DNA from: Candidatus Wallbacteria bacterium
GTDB taxonomy: Bacteria > Muiribacteriota > UBA6191 > JACPRK01
Length of the DNA stretch: 46,774 nucleotides
Direction: 5' to 3'
Assembly: GCA_016190005.1 (NCBI GenBank)
Contig: JACPRK010000026.1
Location: 1-46,774 of the forward strand
How positions within the stretch are numbered: the first letter of the stretch is position 1; each line of letters starts with the position of its first letter. The notes under the pieces are model-generated. The model was not told where the DNA came from. It worked only from the letters and a program-made list of their open reading frames with translations, and did not search any database. Below are positions 23,853 to 31,982 of the stretch, in pieces. The translations under genes and the position numbers were made by a program.

Positions 23853-25205
23853 TCAGTACACCTCTTCGAGAGGCCGGCGGCGAACGTAGGCGCCGTGGCC
23901 CGGCCCGACGCGGAACTCCTCCCCCAGGCATACGACCTTTCCGCGCACGATCGTGGCGGTCACCAGGCCCCGGAGGCTCACTGCCTCGTACGGGGACCAG
24001 CCGGCCGCGGTGCCGAGCCCGGCAGCGGTGACGGTCCAGTCCCGCTCGGGGTCGAGCAGCGCGATGTCGGCGTCGCTCCCGACCTGCAGGATGCCCTTCG
24101 TCGGGAAGAGACCGGCAACCATCGCCGGCTGCGTGGCCAGAACCAGTGACAGCCGGGACATCGTCAGCCGGCCGCGGCGGACGCCCTCGCTGAAAAGCAG
24201 CGGGAGCAGCAGCTCCAGACCGGGCAGGCCGGTCTCCAACTCCAGCACGTCCTTGCCCGCGGGGAGCTCCCGGGGGCGCGCGCGGTGGCCGCTCGACACG
24301 AGCTCGAGCTCGCCGCAGGCCAAGGCGTGCCAGAGCGTCTCGCACTCGGACGGGTCCCGCAACGGTGGAGAGGTGGCCAGCTCGGGTCTGGCCTCGCCCA
24401 GCAACCCGCGGAGCAGGTAGTGCGGCGAGGTTTCCCCCGTGACGCTGACTCCCCGGCCCCGCGCCTCGGCCAGAGCCGCGGCCGCGTCTCGCCCGCTGAT
24501 AGGTCCGGCGATCAGGTTCCCCGAGACCATCTCGGCCAGCGCCGCCACTCGCCGCACCCCCTCGGCCTCGGCTGCCGGCGAGAACACGTCGCCCAGCTTT
24601 CGTGCATCCGCCAGCCCGTTCTGCCTCAATTGCGCCGCGACCGCGGCGGCGACCCCGGCATTGCCGGGTCGGGCGATCACGGTCGCCCCGAACTTCGCGG
24701 TCTCGTGTAGCAGGTCGTGGAGCGCCCCGTCCTCGAAGGCTGCAGCCGGCCCGCATCCGGGCGCCATCTGGACTTCGAAAGTCGTGATCCCCTCGTTCAC
24801 CAGGTCGCGGATCTCGCGACGGACGGCTTCGGTCCAGATGCTCGGGGCGGCGTGCAGTGCGTAGTCGACCAGCGCCTTGTCCGCGGCTTCCGCGCGCCTG
24901 GCCTCGACCGACTCCAAAATTGTCTTCCCGGCAGCCTGGGTCGCGCAGTCGACGATGCAGGTCACGCCGCCACGGGCCGCTGCACGGGTCCCCGACTCGA
25001 AATCGTCCGCTGCTCCGCCCCCCAGGTGCGTGTGGAGGTCGATGACCCCGGGGAGGACGTAGAGGCCGTTGGCGTCGAGCACCTCCGCGTCGCCCGGATC
25101 GAGCTTTTCGGCGATCTGGACGATGCGGCCGCCTTCGATGCCCAAGTCGGCCTCGTAGTGGGAAACCGGGCCGACCAGCACGCCGTTCTTGATGACGAGT
25201 TCCAT
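23853..25205 (-). CDS. Dihydropyrimidinase/dihydroorotase-like amidohydrolase with degenerate metal site
   Basis: A 450-residue amidohydrolase-superfamily protein from the ATG at 25205, which overlaps the stop of the M48 gene by one base (TGATG). The fold markers of cyclic amidases are clear: LPGVIDLHTH (H58, H60), the GETSPHYLLRG segment (about 257-266) and the C-terminal GSDADIALLDPE and G-K-V-V strand. However, the bridging lysine position (usual SFK-V-FMAY) reads TTFEVQM, giving E144. The second-site histidine (VHAEN) reads IARPGN (178-182), the HxS histidine reads GPISG (234-238), and the catalytic Asp (usual TDHxP) reads SSGHRA (304-309). Only the HTH pair and the ETSPH segment persist. 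It is either a non-catalytic relative, like CRMP or pseudo-dihydroorotases, or an enzyme with a different metal site. Confidence 0.8.
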   Translation of the reverse strand: MELVIKNGVLVGPVSHYEADLGIEGGRIVQIAEKLDPGDAEVLDANGLYVLPGVIDLHTHLGGGAADDFESGTRAAARGGVTCIVDCATQAAGKTILESVEARRAEAADKALVDYALHAAPSIWTEAVRREIRDLVNEGITTFEVQMAPGCGPAAAFEDGALHDLLHETAKFGATVIARPGNAGVAAAVAAQLRQNGLADARKLGDVFSPAAEAEGVRRVAALAEMVSGNLIAGPISGRDAAAALAEARGRGVSVTGETSPHYLLRGLLGEARPELATSPPLRDPSECETLWHALACGELELVSSGHRARPRELPAGKDVLELETGLPGLELLLPLLFSEGVRRGRLTMSRLSLVLATQPAMVAGLFPTKGILQVGSDADIALLDPERDWTVTAAGLGTAAGWSPYEAVSLRGLVTATIVRGKVVCLGEEFRVGPGHGAYVRRRPLEEVY

Positions 25206-26707
25206 CACTTGCGGATCTTCACCAGGGTCAGGTCGTCGAACCAGCTCGTCGCCCCTCTGGGGAAGCTTCCAGTGGCGACGACTCTGACGTACCTCGCCGT
25301 GGGTGGCAAAGAGAAATTGTTGCCGCTCGAGAAGATCACGCCCTGGTAGCGGCTCCAGGTGCCGGGCACGAAGACTTTCCAGGCCGCTGGGAAGTCCGTG
25401 CGCAGCTCCTTCTTCTTTGCGTCGTAGTAGCGGAGCCCCAGGGAGAGCCGGACTCGCGGGTCGCCTGAGCGCAGGTGTCCGGAGAGCAGGTAGTCCTGCT
25501 CCGGATCGAGAGCGGCCATCGGTCCCGAGGCCTCGGCCGGTCCACCCTCCTGGGGGGGCGAAAGCCGCAGACAACGCTCCCCGGAGGCGGCGTTTCCCTC
25601 GACAGCGGTGGCCGTGCCCGCGGTGATGAGCCAGCCGCCTGGGAGCTTGCCCGGGGTGGCGCGCAGCTCGAAGTCTCCGTCCTCGATGAGGTTTCCGCGG
25701 ATGACGGGCTGGCTGGTGTAGACCTTGCCCCCCGGCTCGGTGCCCGGCTCGGCGAGCTTCGACCCGGCCAGATGCAACTGCGACAGGTCGATGGCCAGCC
25801 GTTCGAGCTTGAAGTCGTAGCTGATTTGCGTGGGTTTGCCAGGTGAGACGCCCAGTTCGGAGAGCTTCTGCTGCGAGAGCTGGATGCGTCTGGGAGTGGG
25901 CGGGTGCGTATTGAAGATGCTGGCGACGCCGCCGGCTTTGGCCTCGTCCTTGTCGATGGTCGACATCTTCTCGAGGAAGCGGACCATGCCGTTGGGATCG
26001 TAGCCGGCGTTTCGCATGTAGGTCATGCCGACGTTGTCGGACTCGAGCTCCTGCTTCTGGCCGTAAGGGAGGATGGGGAGCTGCGAGAGGGCCTGCCCGG
26101 TGAGAAAGGCGTCGCTGCCCGAGCGGATTGTGGCCAGGGCCATCAGAAAGCTCGAGATCATCTGGCGCTTGGCGCGCTTTTCGATGTGGTTGAGGCGGAC
26201 GTGCGCGATTTCGTGGGCGATGACGCCGGCGAGCTCGTCGTCGGATTCCACGAACTCCAGCAGGCCGGTGGTGACATAGAGTTTCTCGCCCGGGGTGGCG
26301 AACGCGTTCACGATGTCCCACTCGAGGATGGTGATGGAGCTGCCGCGGCGGCGCTTGTCAGTGCGGTTGCTCTCGTCCTCGGGGATGTTCTTCTCCTCGC
26401 GCCGGTCGCGCTCGCGCTGTTCCTCGTCGGAGAGCTGGGGCATGACGGGGAGATTTGCGGCGCTGGCGATGCGGGTGAAGATTGAGGAGACCCAGTGCCG
26501 GGCGTCGGGGTTCTTGTAGATAGGGATGCGAGGTGGGCCGCCGTAGTAGTTCCGGGGCAACGGAGCGTGGACCTCGAACTCGTGCGGCAGCCGGCCCGAG
26601 TTGACGTAGGGCGGGCGCGCCGATGCGGGCTCGAGCCCGAGCCCGGCCAGCACCGTCCCGAACAGGAGGACGGTTTCGAGCAGCCGCGAATGCCTACGGG
26701 TACGCAT
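25205..26707 (-). CDS. Exported M48-family metalloprotease with C-terminal beta-sandwich domain
   Basis: Zinc-dependent peptidase of the M48/BepA-like group, probably periplasmic and acting in envelope protein quality control. A signal peptide spans residues 1-30 (ending PASA). The catalytic domain (about 65-290) has NAFATPG, the zinc site HEIAH (165-169) and the third ligand E222 in QELESDNVG, followed by GYDPNGMVRFLEKM and THPPTPRR, all typical. Where BepA-like proteins carry TPRs, this one ends in about 170 residues resembling a carbohydrate-binding jelly roll (ENLIEDGDFEL-type opening, GGWLITAG, ASGERCLRLSP, WFDDLTLVKI). The full length is 500 residues. It is first of a pair with the amidohydrolase. 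A possible extended -10 (TGGTAGCAT) lies at 26732-26740. Confidence 0.88.
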   Translation of the reverse strand: MRTRRHSRLLETVLLFGTVLAGLGLEPASARPPYVNSGRLPHEFEVHAPLPRNYYGGPPRIPIYKNPDARHWVSSIFTRIASAANLPVMPQLSDEEQRERDRREEKNIPEDESNRTDKRRRGSSITILEWDIVNAFATPGEKLYVTTGLLEFVESDDELAGVIAHEIAHVRLNHIEKRAKRQMISSFLMALATIRSGSDAFLTGQALSQLPILPYGQKQELESDNVGMTYMRNAGYDPNGMVRFLEKMSTIDKDEAKAGGVASIFNTHPPTPRRIQLSQQKLSELGVSPGKPTQISYDFKLERLAIDLSQLHLAGSKLAEPGTEPGGKVYTSQPVIRGNLIEDGDFELRATPGKLPGGWLITAGTATAVEGNAASGERCLRLSPPQEGGPAEASGPMAALDPEQDYLLSGHLRSGDPRVRLSLGLRYYDAKKKELRTDFPAAWKVFVPGTWSRYQGVIFSSGNNFSLPPTARYVRVVATGSFPRGATSWFDDLTLVKIRK

Positions 26708-26796
26708 GGTGCTTACGGTCCGGAGCCGACAATGCTACCACGTGGCGAGGCACTGCGCAGCACGGTCGAACCTGGCGGGGGGCAGGAAGGCGCGTC

Positions 26797-26825
26797 TTGA
26801 TCGCGAAGAGGGCGCCCGCTACTCT
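26797..26825 (+). promoter_or_regulatory. Weak candidate promoter upstream of the GT87-like gene
   Basis: TTGATC (26797-26802) and TACTCT (26820-26825) are 17 nt apart, 41 nt before the GTG start. The -10 matches only 3 of 6 positions. It lies in the divergent gap shared with the M48 protease gene. Confidence 0.3.
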
Positions 26826-26866
26826 GGCCGCGTGTTCGGACCCGCAAGGCACGAGGGGCGCGCGCT

Positions 26867-28102
26867 GTGACGGCTCGACGGGCGGGTGGCAGTTCGAGCG
26901 GCCTGACGACCGTGGTGGCGCTGGCGCTTGCCTGGCTTTTCGTGAGCACGCTCTGGATCGTGGCGACCGACCAGGCGCAGTACCAGTGGGACTTCAACAC
27001 CTACTTCCTGGCCGGGAAGGCCTTCTCGGCGGGCGACGATCCCTACCTGCTCGCAAGTCTCCAGAAGCAGGCTTCGCAGCCGATTGACAAGCCGTTCCTC
27101 TATCCGCCACTGACGTTGCACTTCTTCGCGGCACTGGCGTCGATGCCCCGGGAGGCCGCCTACACGCTCTGGCTGCTCGCAAAGCTGGCGATGCTGGCCG
27201 GACTTCTCTGGATCTGGCACCGCGACCTGGTGGACTTGCGACCAGCCGTGCTGACGGTGCCGTTCATGGTGCTCGCCTTCAACTCGACACTGCTCTGGGA
27301 CCTGGAGGCGGGCAACGTCGCCATCTTCGAGCAGTTCATCCTCTGGTGCGGCTTCGCGGCGCTGTTCCGGGGGAGAAACTGGGAGTTTGCGATCTGCGTC
27401 GCCCTGGCCGCGCAGTTCAAGTTGCTGCCGCAGGTACTCTCCGTTGCCCTCTTGCTCGTGGCGCCGGCTCGCGGGTTGAAGCCGTTCCTGGCGAGCTGGG
27501 CAGTCTTCGGCTCTTCGCTCGCCCTCGGGGCGCTGATGCACCCGGCGTTGACGGCGGAGTTTTTCCAGGCGGCCGCAGCGGTCGACGAGCGGGGGCACCA
27601 CACGCCGTGTCTGCTCTCGCTCATCCGGGACATCTTCGATCACGCCCGCGGCTCTGCAGCTGGCACTCCCTCGAAGACCGCCCTGGTCGTGTACGGTCTG
27701 TTCGCTCTGGCCATCTGCTGGCGGACGGCGGAGGTCGTGCTGCGCCGGCACGTGCAGGAGCGGCCGCTGCCTCCCAGGTTCATCGCGGCACTCCTCTGCA
27801 TCGGTTTCGCCGTGGCGGCGCCGCGCTTCAAGAGCTACGCGTACGTCCAGTTGCTGGGCCCTGCCCTCTACGTGCTGACCTTGCCGGTTGGAGCGCCTCT
27901 GGTGGACCTGGCCCTGATCTGTGCCGTTTTCCCGGGCATCTACAACCCCATGCCCGCGCACTTCATGCTCGAAGTGTTTCACGACTACTTCCCCTGGCTT
28001 GCAGCCGTGGTCCTCTGGCTACGCGCTGTCGGCTTTGCCCGCACGAGCGAGCCGCAGGGCGGTCGCGCGGCGTCCGACGCGGGTGAGCTCCAGGGCGCCT
28101 GA
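26867..28102 (+). CDS. GT87-family (DUF2029-like) membrane glycosyltransferase
   Basis: Polytopic membrane protein of 411 residues, starting at GTG 26867. It shows about nine to eleven hydrophobic segments. The first extracytoplasmic loop contains DFNTYFLAGKAF and the FLYPPLT motif, both characteristic of GT87/DUF2029 polyprenyl-phosphate-sugar-dependent transferases of the GT-C fold; the Asp in WDFNTY would be the catalytic aspartate (family knowledge). A later loop has FKLLPQ, also typical. Donor and acceptor are unknown. It is convergent with a GT2 glycosyltransferase whose stop lies 20 nt away, so the two may act on the same glycan (inference). Confidence 0.82.
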   Translation: MTARRAGGSSSGLTTVVALALAWLFVSTLWIVATDQAQYQWDFNTYFLAGKAFSAGDDPYLLASLQKQASQPIDKPFLYPPLTLHFFAALASMPREAAYTLWLLAKLAMLAGLLWIWHRDLVDLRPAVLTVPFMVLAFNSTLLWDLEAGNVAIFEQFILWCGFAALFRGRNWEFAICVALAAQFKLLPQVLSVALLLVAPARGLKPFLASWAVFGSSLALGALMHPALTAEFFQAAAAVDERGHHTPCLLSLIRDIFDHARGSAAGTPSKTALVVYGLFALAICWRTAEVVLRRHVQERPLPPRFIAALLCIGFAVAAPRFKSYAYVQLLGPALYVLTLPVGAPLVDLALICAVFPGIYNPMPAHFMLEVFHDYFPWLAAVVLWLRAVGFARTSEPQGGRAASDAGELQGA

Positions 28103-28121
28103 GCTGGCCCTGGTGGCGGTC

Positions 28122-28859
28122 TCACCTGCCGCGCAGCCGCCGGAGAAGGTCGTCGGCCCGCGCGTAGAGGGCGTAGAACCACGCCGCGGCCTGCCCGCGG
28201 TGGCGCAGGAGGTAGCGACGCCGTGAGGCCCGCCAGTCTGCGAGGCGATCGCGGCCCGTGGCGCCATAGGAAGCTCCGCCCGGGTGGCGGTAAGCGGCCC
28301 CGCGCACGACGCGGATCGGCAAGCCGGCCAGTGCCAGCCGGCGGCAGAGGTCGACATCCTCCAGGTACATGAAGTAGCCCTCGTCGAACCCGCCGGCTTC
28401 GACGAAATCTCGGCGCGGCACCAGCATCAGGCTTCCGGCGATCCATTCAGTCTCGATGCACCCGTCGAGTCCTTCGACTCCGGTAGGACCGTGCGCCCGC
28501 GGTCCGCCGGTGCTCACCCCGCCGAGCACGGCGGGGCCAAGGGAGGCAGCTTTCGCCAGCCGATCGAGTGTCTCCGGGGAGAGCGTGACGTCCGGATTGG
28601 CGAACAGCAGCCAGTCGGCTTCGGAAGCGCGAGCTCCGTGGTTTGCGGCAGCTCCGAAGCCCCGGTTCTGAGTGAGCAAGGTGAGCCGCGCGCGGTCTTC
28701 CAGCCCTGCGAGCTCGCGACCCGGATCTCCCGGCGAGCCGCTGTCGAGCACGTGGATCGTGGCCCCGCACAGCCTCGCCCAGCCTTCGATCGACTCGACC
28801 AACGCCAGCGTCAGCGGCGCCGTCCCGTGGTTCACCACGATCACCTCGACCCGGATCAC
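28122..28859 (-). CDS. GT2-family glycosyltransferase (rhamnosyltransferase-like)
   Basis: Cytosolic GT-A-fold transferase of 245 residues from GTG 28859; the frame continues 20 codons upstream but the family N-terminus VIRVEVIVVNHG begins here. Motifs in order are the nucleotide-binding VIVVNHG strand, TQNRGFGAAANHG, the FANPDV metal-binding region (DxD equivalent) and a GGFDEGYFMYLEDVDLCRR acceptor-side motif typical of WbbL/rhamnosyltransferase-like enzymes. A C-terminal basic helix (RRRYLLRHRG) may lie on the membrane. No good ribosome site is seen upstream, so initiation is uncertain. Confidence 0.88.
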   Translation of the reverse strand: MIRVEVIVVNHGTAPLTLALVESIEGWARLCGATIHVLDSGSPGDPGRELAGLEDRARLTLLTQNRGFGAAANHGARASEADWLLFANPDVTLSPETLDRLAKAASLGPAVLGGVSTGGPRAHGPTGVEGLDGCIETEWIAGSLMLVPRRDFVEAGGFDEGYFMYLEDVDLCRRLALAGLPIRVVRGAAYRHPGGASYGATGRDRLADWRASRRRYLLRHRGQAAAWFYALYARADDLLRRLRGR

Positions 28860-28931
28860 GGCTGCAGCATACCCGGTCCGCTGCCGGGGCGAGCGAAGAG
28901 CTCCAAGGCGCTCCCGCACCGCCCGATCGGC

Positions 28932-28960
28932 TTGACGGGCTCCTAGGCTCCTGCTATCTT
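28932..28960 (+). promoter_or_regulatory. sigma70-like promoter of the cheY-pseudopilin operon
   Basis: TTGACG (28932-28937, 5 of 6) and TATCTT (28955-28960, 4 of 6), spaced by 17 nt and with a TG one base before the -10. The GTG start is 25 nt past the -10, with GGAGGT at 28971-28976. Confidence 0.6.
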
Positions 28961-28984
28961 CCCTGCCTCCGGAGGTCGATTCGC

Positions 28985-29371
28985 GTGTCTGCCAAGCCGA
29001 GGGTCCTGATAGTCGACGACAGCGGTTTCATGCGCCTGGCGCTGAGACAGATCCTGTCGAAGAACGGCTTCGACGTCATCGGCGAAGCCGCTGACGGAGT
29101 GCTTGCGGTCGACTTCTGCCGCCAGAGCCGGCCCGACCTGGTCACGATGGACATCCTGATGCCCAACATGGACGGGCTCGAGGCGCTTCGCCAGATCAAG
29201 ACCATCGACTCCAGCATCAAGGTCATCGTCGTCAGCGCGATGGGGCAGCGCAAGAACGTGATGGACGCGCTGTCGCTCGGGGCCGAGAACTTCATCGTCA
29301 AGCCATTCGACGAGGTGAAGATCACTCGGGTCCTGAGCGCGCTGGAGTTCGGCGCGGGGTTGAAGCCGTAG
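28985..29371 (+). CDS. CheY-like single-domain response regulator
   Basis: Receiver of 128 residues starting at GTG 28985, 8 nt after a perfect GGAGGT. It has the acidic pair in VLIVDDSGF, the phospho-acceptor Asp in LVTMDILMPNMDG (about 55), SAMGQ (Ser in place of Thr) and the FIVKPF lysine. The VDDSGFMR and MDILMPNMDGLEALR strings are very close to chemotaxis-type CheY. There is no output domain. It is followed 11 nt later by a pseudopilin gene under the same promoter, hinting at control of pilus or pseudopilus function. Confidence 0.94.
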   Translation: MSAKPRVLIVDDSGFMRLALRQILSKNGFDVIGEAADGVLAVDFCRQSRPDLVTMDILMPNMDGLEALRQIKTIDSSIKVIVVSAMGQRKNVMDALSLGAENFIVKPFDEVKITRVLSALEFGAGLKP

Positions 29372-29382
29372 ATTCCCGACGG

Positions 29383-29772
29383 ATGTCGACGCGCGAACGA
29401 GCCGGCTTCACCCTCATGGAGCTGCTCTTGGCCCTGGCTTTGCTTCTGTTGCTCGTCGGGTTCCTGGCGATGGAGTACGGCGCGGTCAAGGAGCGCCGCT
29501 CGAGCGGCATTGCGGTGGCGGAGGTGCACGGAATTCGCGACGCCATCGAGGCCGAACGGCTGGTCACACCAGGGCCGGACCGGCTTCCGACCGACCTGGC
29601 GACCGTGCCCGCGCTCCGCGGGCAGAGCCTCGTCGACCCGTGGGGACAGCCGTATGCTGTCTCGGGTCCTCGGCTGCTCGTCTACTCCTCGGGGCCAGAC
29701 GGCGTTGCCGAGACCTCCGACGATCTCACGGCACCGCTCGCTCCGCTGGCCCCCCGGCGTCCCCGCCGGTGA
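29383..29772 (+). CDS. Type II secretion/type IV pilin-like pseudopilin
   Basis: Small prepilin of 129 residues. The class III signal RERAGFTLMELLLALALL has the G/F cleavage site and glutamate at mature position 5, as required for prepilin peptidase processing, then a 20-residue hydrophobic helix. The C-terminal domain is short, with LVDPWGQPYAVS and SSGPDGV, which match the calcium-loop region of GspG-like major pseudopilins. A Pro/Arg-rich tail follows. It is cotranscribed with the preceding CheY gene. No other pseudopilin lies next to it, so its machine is unclear; the PilB-like ATPase at 31983-35078 is the nearest candidate. Confidence 0.88.
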   Translation: MSTRERAGFTLMELLLALALLLLLVGFLAMEYGAVKERRSSGIAVAEVHGIRDAIEAERLVTPGPDRLPTDLATVPALRGQSLVDPWGQPYAVSGPRLLVYSSGPDGVAETSDDLTAPLAPLAPRRPRR

Positions 29773-29778
29773 GCGGCT

Positions 29779-30756
29779 TCAGGCCGCCAGCGCCCCGCGA
29801 TCCTCCGACGCGGCCTCGTCGATCAGGCGAGCCATTTCCTGGTTGGAGTTGACGGTGCCGACCTGCTTACGCAGCTGCGCGGCGCCCGGGTGGCCGGTGA
29901 AGTACTTCACCAGGTGTCCCTTCAGGCCTCGGTAGCAGTGTTCGTCGCCGCTGTAGAACTCGAGTGCCCTCCGGAAGTGCCGGGCTGCCCCGGCAACTTT
30001 TTCCTGCCAGGTCGGCTCGGGGTCGATGGTGCCTGTGCGGAAGTAGCTCTTGATCCGGCTGAAGATCCACGGATTGCCGAGCGCGCCCCGGGCGATGCCG
30101 ACGCCGTCGCAACCCGTCTCCCGGAACATCCGCAGCGCTGCTTCCGGGCTGTTCACGTCGCCGTTGCCAATGACGGGGACGGGGCTGGCGTCCTTGACGC
30201 GGGCCAGGACTTCGAGGTCGGCCTTGCCTTCGTAGAGCTGCTTGCTGGTGCGGCCGTGGACGTGAACGTAGGCGCAGCCGGCGGCTCCGGCCGCCTGGGC
30301 CACGTCGGGGGCGACGATGCACTTGGAATCCCACCCGGTCCGCATCTTGATCGACACCGGCAGCCGCACGGCCCGGACGATGCGCTCCAGCATCCGGAGC
30401 ACCGCGTCGACGTCCCGTAACAGCGCTGCACCCGCGCCAGGGCCCGTGATCTTCGGCATCGGACAGCCCATGTTGACGTCGATTCCGTCGGCCTCGCCCA
30501 GGCTCTCGATGTAGGCCGCGGCATCCGCCATCTCCCCGGCGTCGCACCCGAAAATCTGCCAGACGACCGGCCTCTCCCCGGGGAAGCTTCGCAGCATCTG
30601 GAGCGTCTTGGCGTTCCGGTGACACACGGCCTTGGCGCTCACCATCTCGGCGACCACGACGTCGGCTCCGCCTTCATGGCAAAGCGCCCGGAACGGCGGG
30701 TCGGTGAAACCGGCCATGGGAGCCAAAACGAGCGGCTTCTGACCGTCGTGAAACAT
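29779..30756 (-). CDS. dusB: tRNA dihydrouridine synthase, DusB-like
   Basis: FMN-dependent enzyme reducing uridines in the tRNA D-loop. The start at ATG 30756 fits the family N-terminus (MFHDGQKPLVLAPMAGFTDPPFR); ATG 30783 is also possible. The TIM barrel has the FMN/phosphate loops, the catalytic cysteine in DVNMGCPMPKI, IKMRTGW, HVHGRT and VIGNGDVNS, followed by GIARGALGNPWIF. A C-terminal helical domain contains GHLVKYFTG. About 325 residues is normal. It is convergent with the pseudopilin gene (6 nt apart) and divergent from the secreted TPR gene. Confidence 0.94.
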   Translation of the reverse strand: MFHDGQKPLVLAPMAGFTDPPFRALCHEGGADVVVAEMVSAKAVCHRNAKTLQMLRSFPGERPVVWQIFGCDAGEMADAAAYIESLGEADGIDVNMGCPMPKITGPGAGAALLRDVDAVLRMLERIVRAVRLPVSIKMRTGWDSKCIVAPDVAQAAGAAGCAYVHVHGRTSKQLYEGKADLEVLARVKDASPVPVIGNGDVNSPEAALRMFRETGCDGVGIARGALGNPWIFSRIKSYFRTGTIDPEPTWQEKVAGAARHFRRALEFYSGDEHCYRGLKGHLVKYFTGHPGAAQLRKQVGTVNSNQEMARLIDEAASEDRGALAA

Positions 30757-30834
30757 TTGACTCGTTCGCTCGTATGAAATCATGGCCGCACCAGAGGGCC
30801 GGTTACCCCACATAGCAAAGATGGAGGAGGAGTC

Positions 30835-31899
30835 ATGAGGTACGGAGTCATCGGACTGGCGATTCTAGCCGCTCTCGCTTGCAGTGTCAATCTGCAGGCC
30901 CAGAGCGCTCAGTCGACGTCCGCCACCACCCGGGCCAGCCTGCTCGGAGGCTCGGCCGCCCTTCCACCCCAGCCTGGTCCGCCCCCCAACGCCAGCGCCG
31001 AGTTCCTCATCGCAGAGGGCAACGCGCTGCTCGCCGCCGGTTACATCGAAGCGGCGCTCCAGGATTTCCAGAAGGCCATCAACCTCGCGCCGGACAGCTC
31101 GCCCACGGTCAGCAAGGGCTGGCTGGGCCTCGCCAAGGGCTACATGGCCAAGGGCAACACGGAGCTGGCCAAGACTTGCATGGAGGAAGTCCTCTCCCGC
31201 AACAACGACCCCGACTCCGTCGCCGCCGCGCGCTCGAGTTACCTGGAGCTCAAGAGCCGGGCCGACCTTGCGCTGAGCCAGGCCCAGCAGGCCGTGATGT
31301 ATTTCCAGTGGCGCTACCACAGCACGCCGTTCTTCAGCTTCATCACCAAGTTCTTCGCCTGGCGAGACCTGAAGAACGCCGAGAAGCAGCTGGCTCAGGC
31401 CCAGCAGCTCTCCGACGGCTTCAATCCCAGGTACCTCATCCCGCCCGTCGGTAGCGGCGGCGGCGCCCGGGCCTCGGAGACCTACTCGCTCACCCCCGCG
31501 GAGCTCGAGCGGTTGCTGCAACGCATCCCGACCGAGGGCTCAGTCGGGGCCGGCACGGTCGTCACGGGCGTCCACACGCCGGCCCCCTCGGAAACCGCTG
31601 CGGCCTCCGTGCCCGCGCCAGCTCCCGCAGTCGCCACGACACCGGATCCTCGGGCCTCCACCACCGGTGGGAACTCGACGCAGCCGACCGCGACCGTCGC
31701 AGCGACCCAGCCATCCTCCACGGCTGCCCCTGCCGATGACCTCAAGGCCAAGCGAGAGGCCTACCTGACGGCATACAAGAACCTGCAAGCGGCCGTCGGC
31801 GCCAAGGACAACGCGGCCATCCAGGCAGCCACGAAGGCCTTCCAGGAAGCGATGAAGGCCTACGAGGCAGCTCGCCGCCGGGCCGAATCGGCCCAGTAA
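30835..31899 (+). CDS. Exported TPR-containing protein
   Basis: 354 residues with a strong ribosome site (GGAGGAGGAG, 2 nt before ATG). The signal peptide is MRYGVIGLAILAALACSVNLQAQ. One to two TPRs follow (about 55-130: EFLIAEGNALLAAGYIEAAL and WLGLAKGYMAKGNTELA). A Gln/Lys-rich helical segment (about 145-185) comes next, then a Pro/Thr/Ala-rich linker (about 225-295) and a charged C-terminal helix (KREAYLTAYKNLQAA to the end). No enzyme motif. It is likely a periplasmic structural or adaptor protein. Its strong RBS suggests good expression. Confidence 0.75.
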   Translation: MRYGVIGLAILAALACSVNLQAQSAQSTSATTRASLLGGSAALPPQPGPPPNASAEFLIAEGNALLAAGYIEAALQDFQKAINLAPDSSPTVSKGWLGLAKGYMAKGNTELAKTCMEEVLSRNNDPDSVAAARSSYLELKSRADLALSQAQQAVMYFQWRYHSTPFFSFITKFFAWRDLKNAEKQLAQAQQLSDGFNPRYLIPPVGSGGGARASETYSLTPAELERLLQRIPTEGSVGAGTVVTGVHTPAPSETAAASVPAPAPAVATTPDPRASTTGGNSTQPTATVAATQPSSTAAPADDLKAKREAYLTAYKNLQAAVGAKDNAAIQAATKAFQEAMKAYEAARRRAESAQ

Positions 31900-31922
31900 T
31901 CCTAGAGCATCCAGTCGAGCTC

Positions 31923-31979
31923 GAAGCCCCGGCCTTGCGCCGGGGCTTCAGTTCGGTGTGCCGCCCCGCGCCGGGGCGG
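31923..31979. terminator. Two tandem hairpins between convergent genes
   Basis: The 83-bp gap contains an 11-bp perfect stem GAAGCCCCGGC/GCCGGGGCTTC (31923-31949) and an 8-bp stem CCGCCCCG/CGGGGCGG with 3-nt loop (31961-31979). The left arm and its complement would work on both strands. U-tracts are poor, so this is probably a bidirectional terminator or mRNA end-protecting structure. Confidence 0.55.
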
Positions 31980-31982
31980 TGC

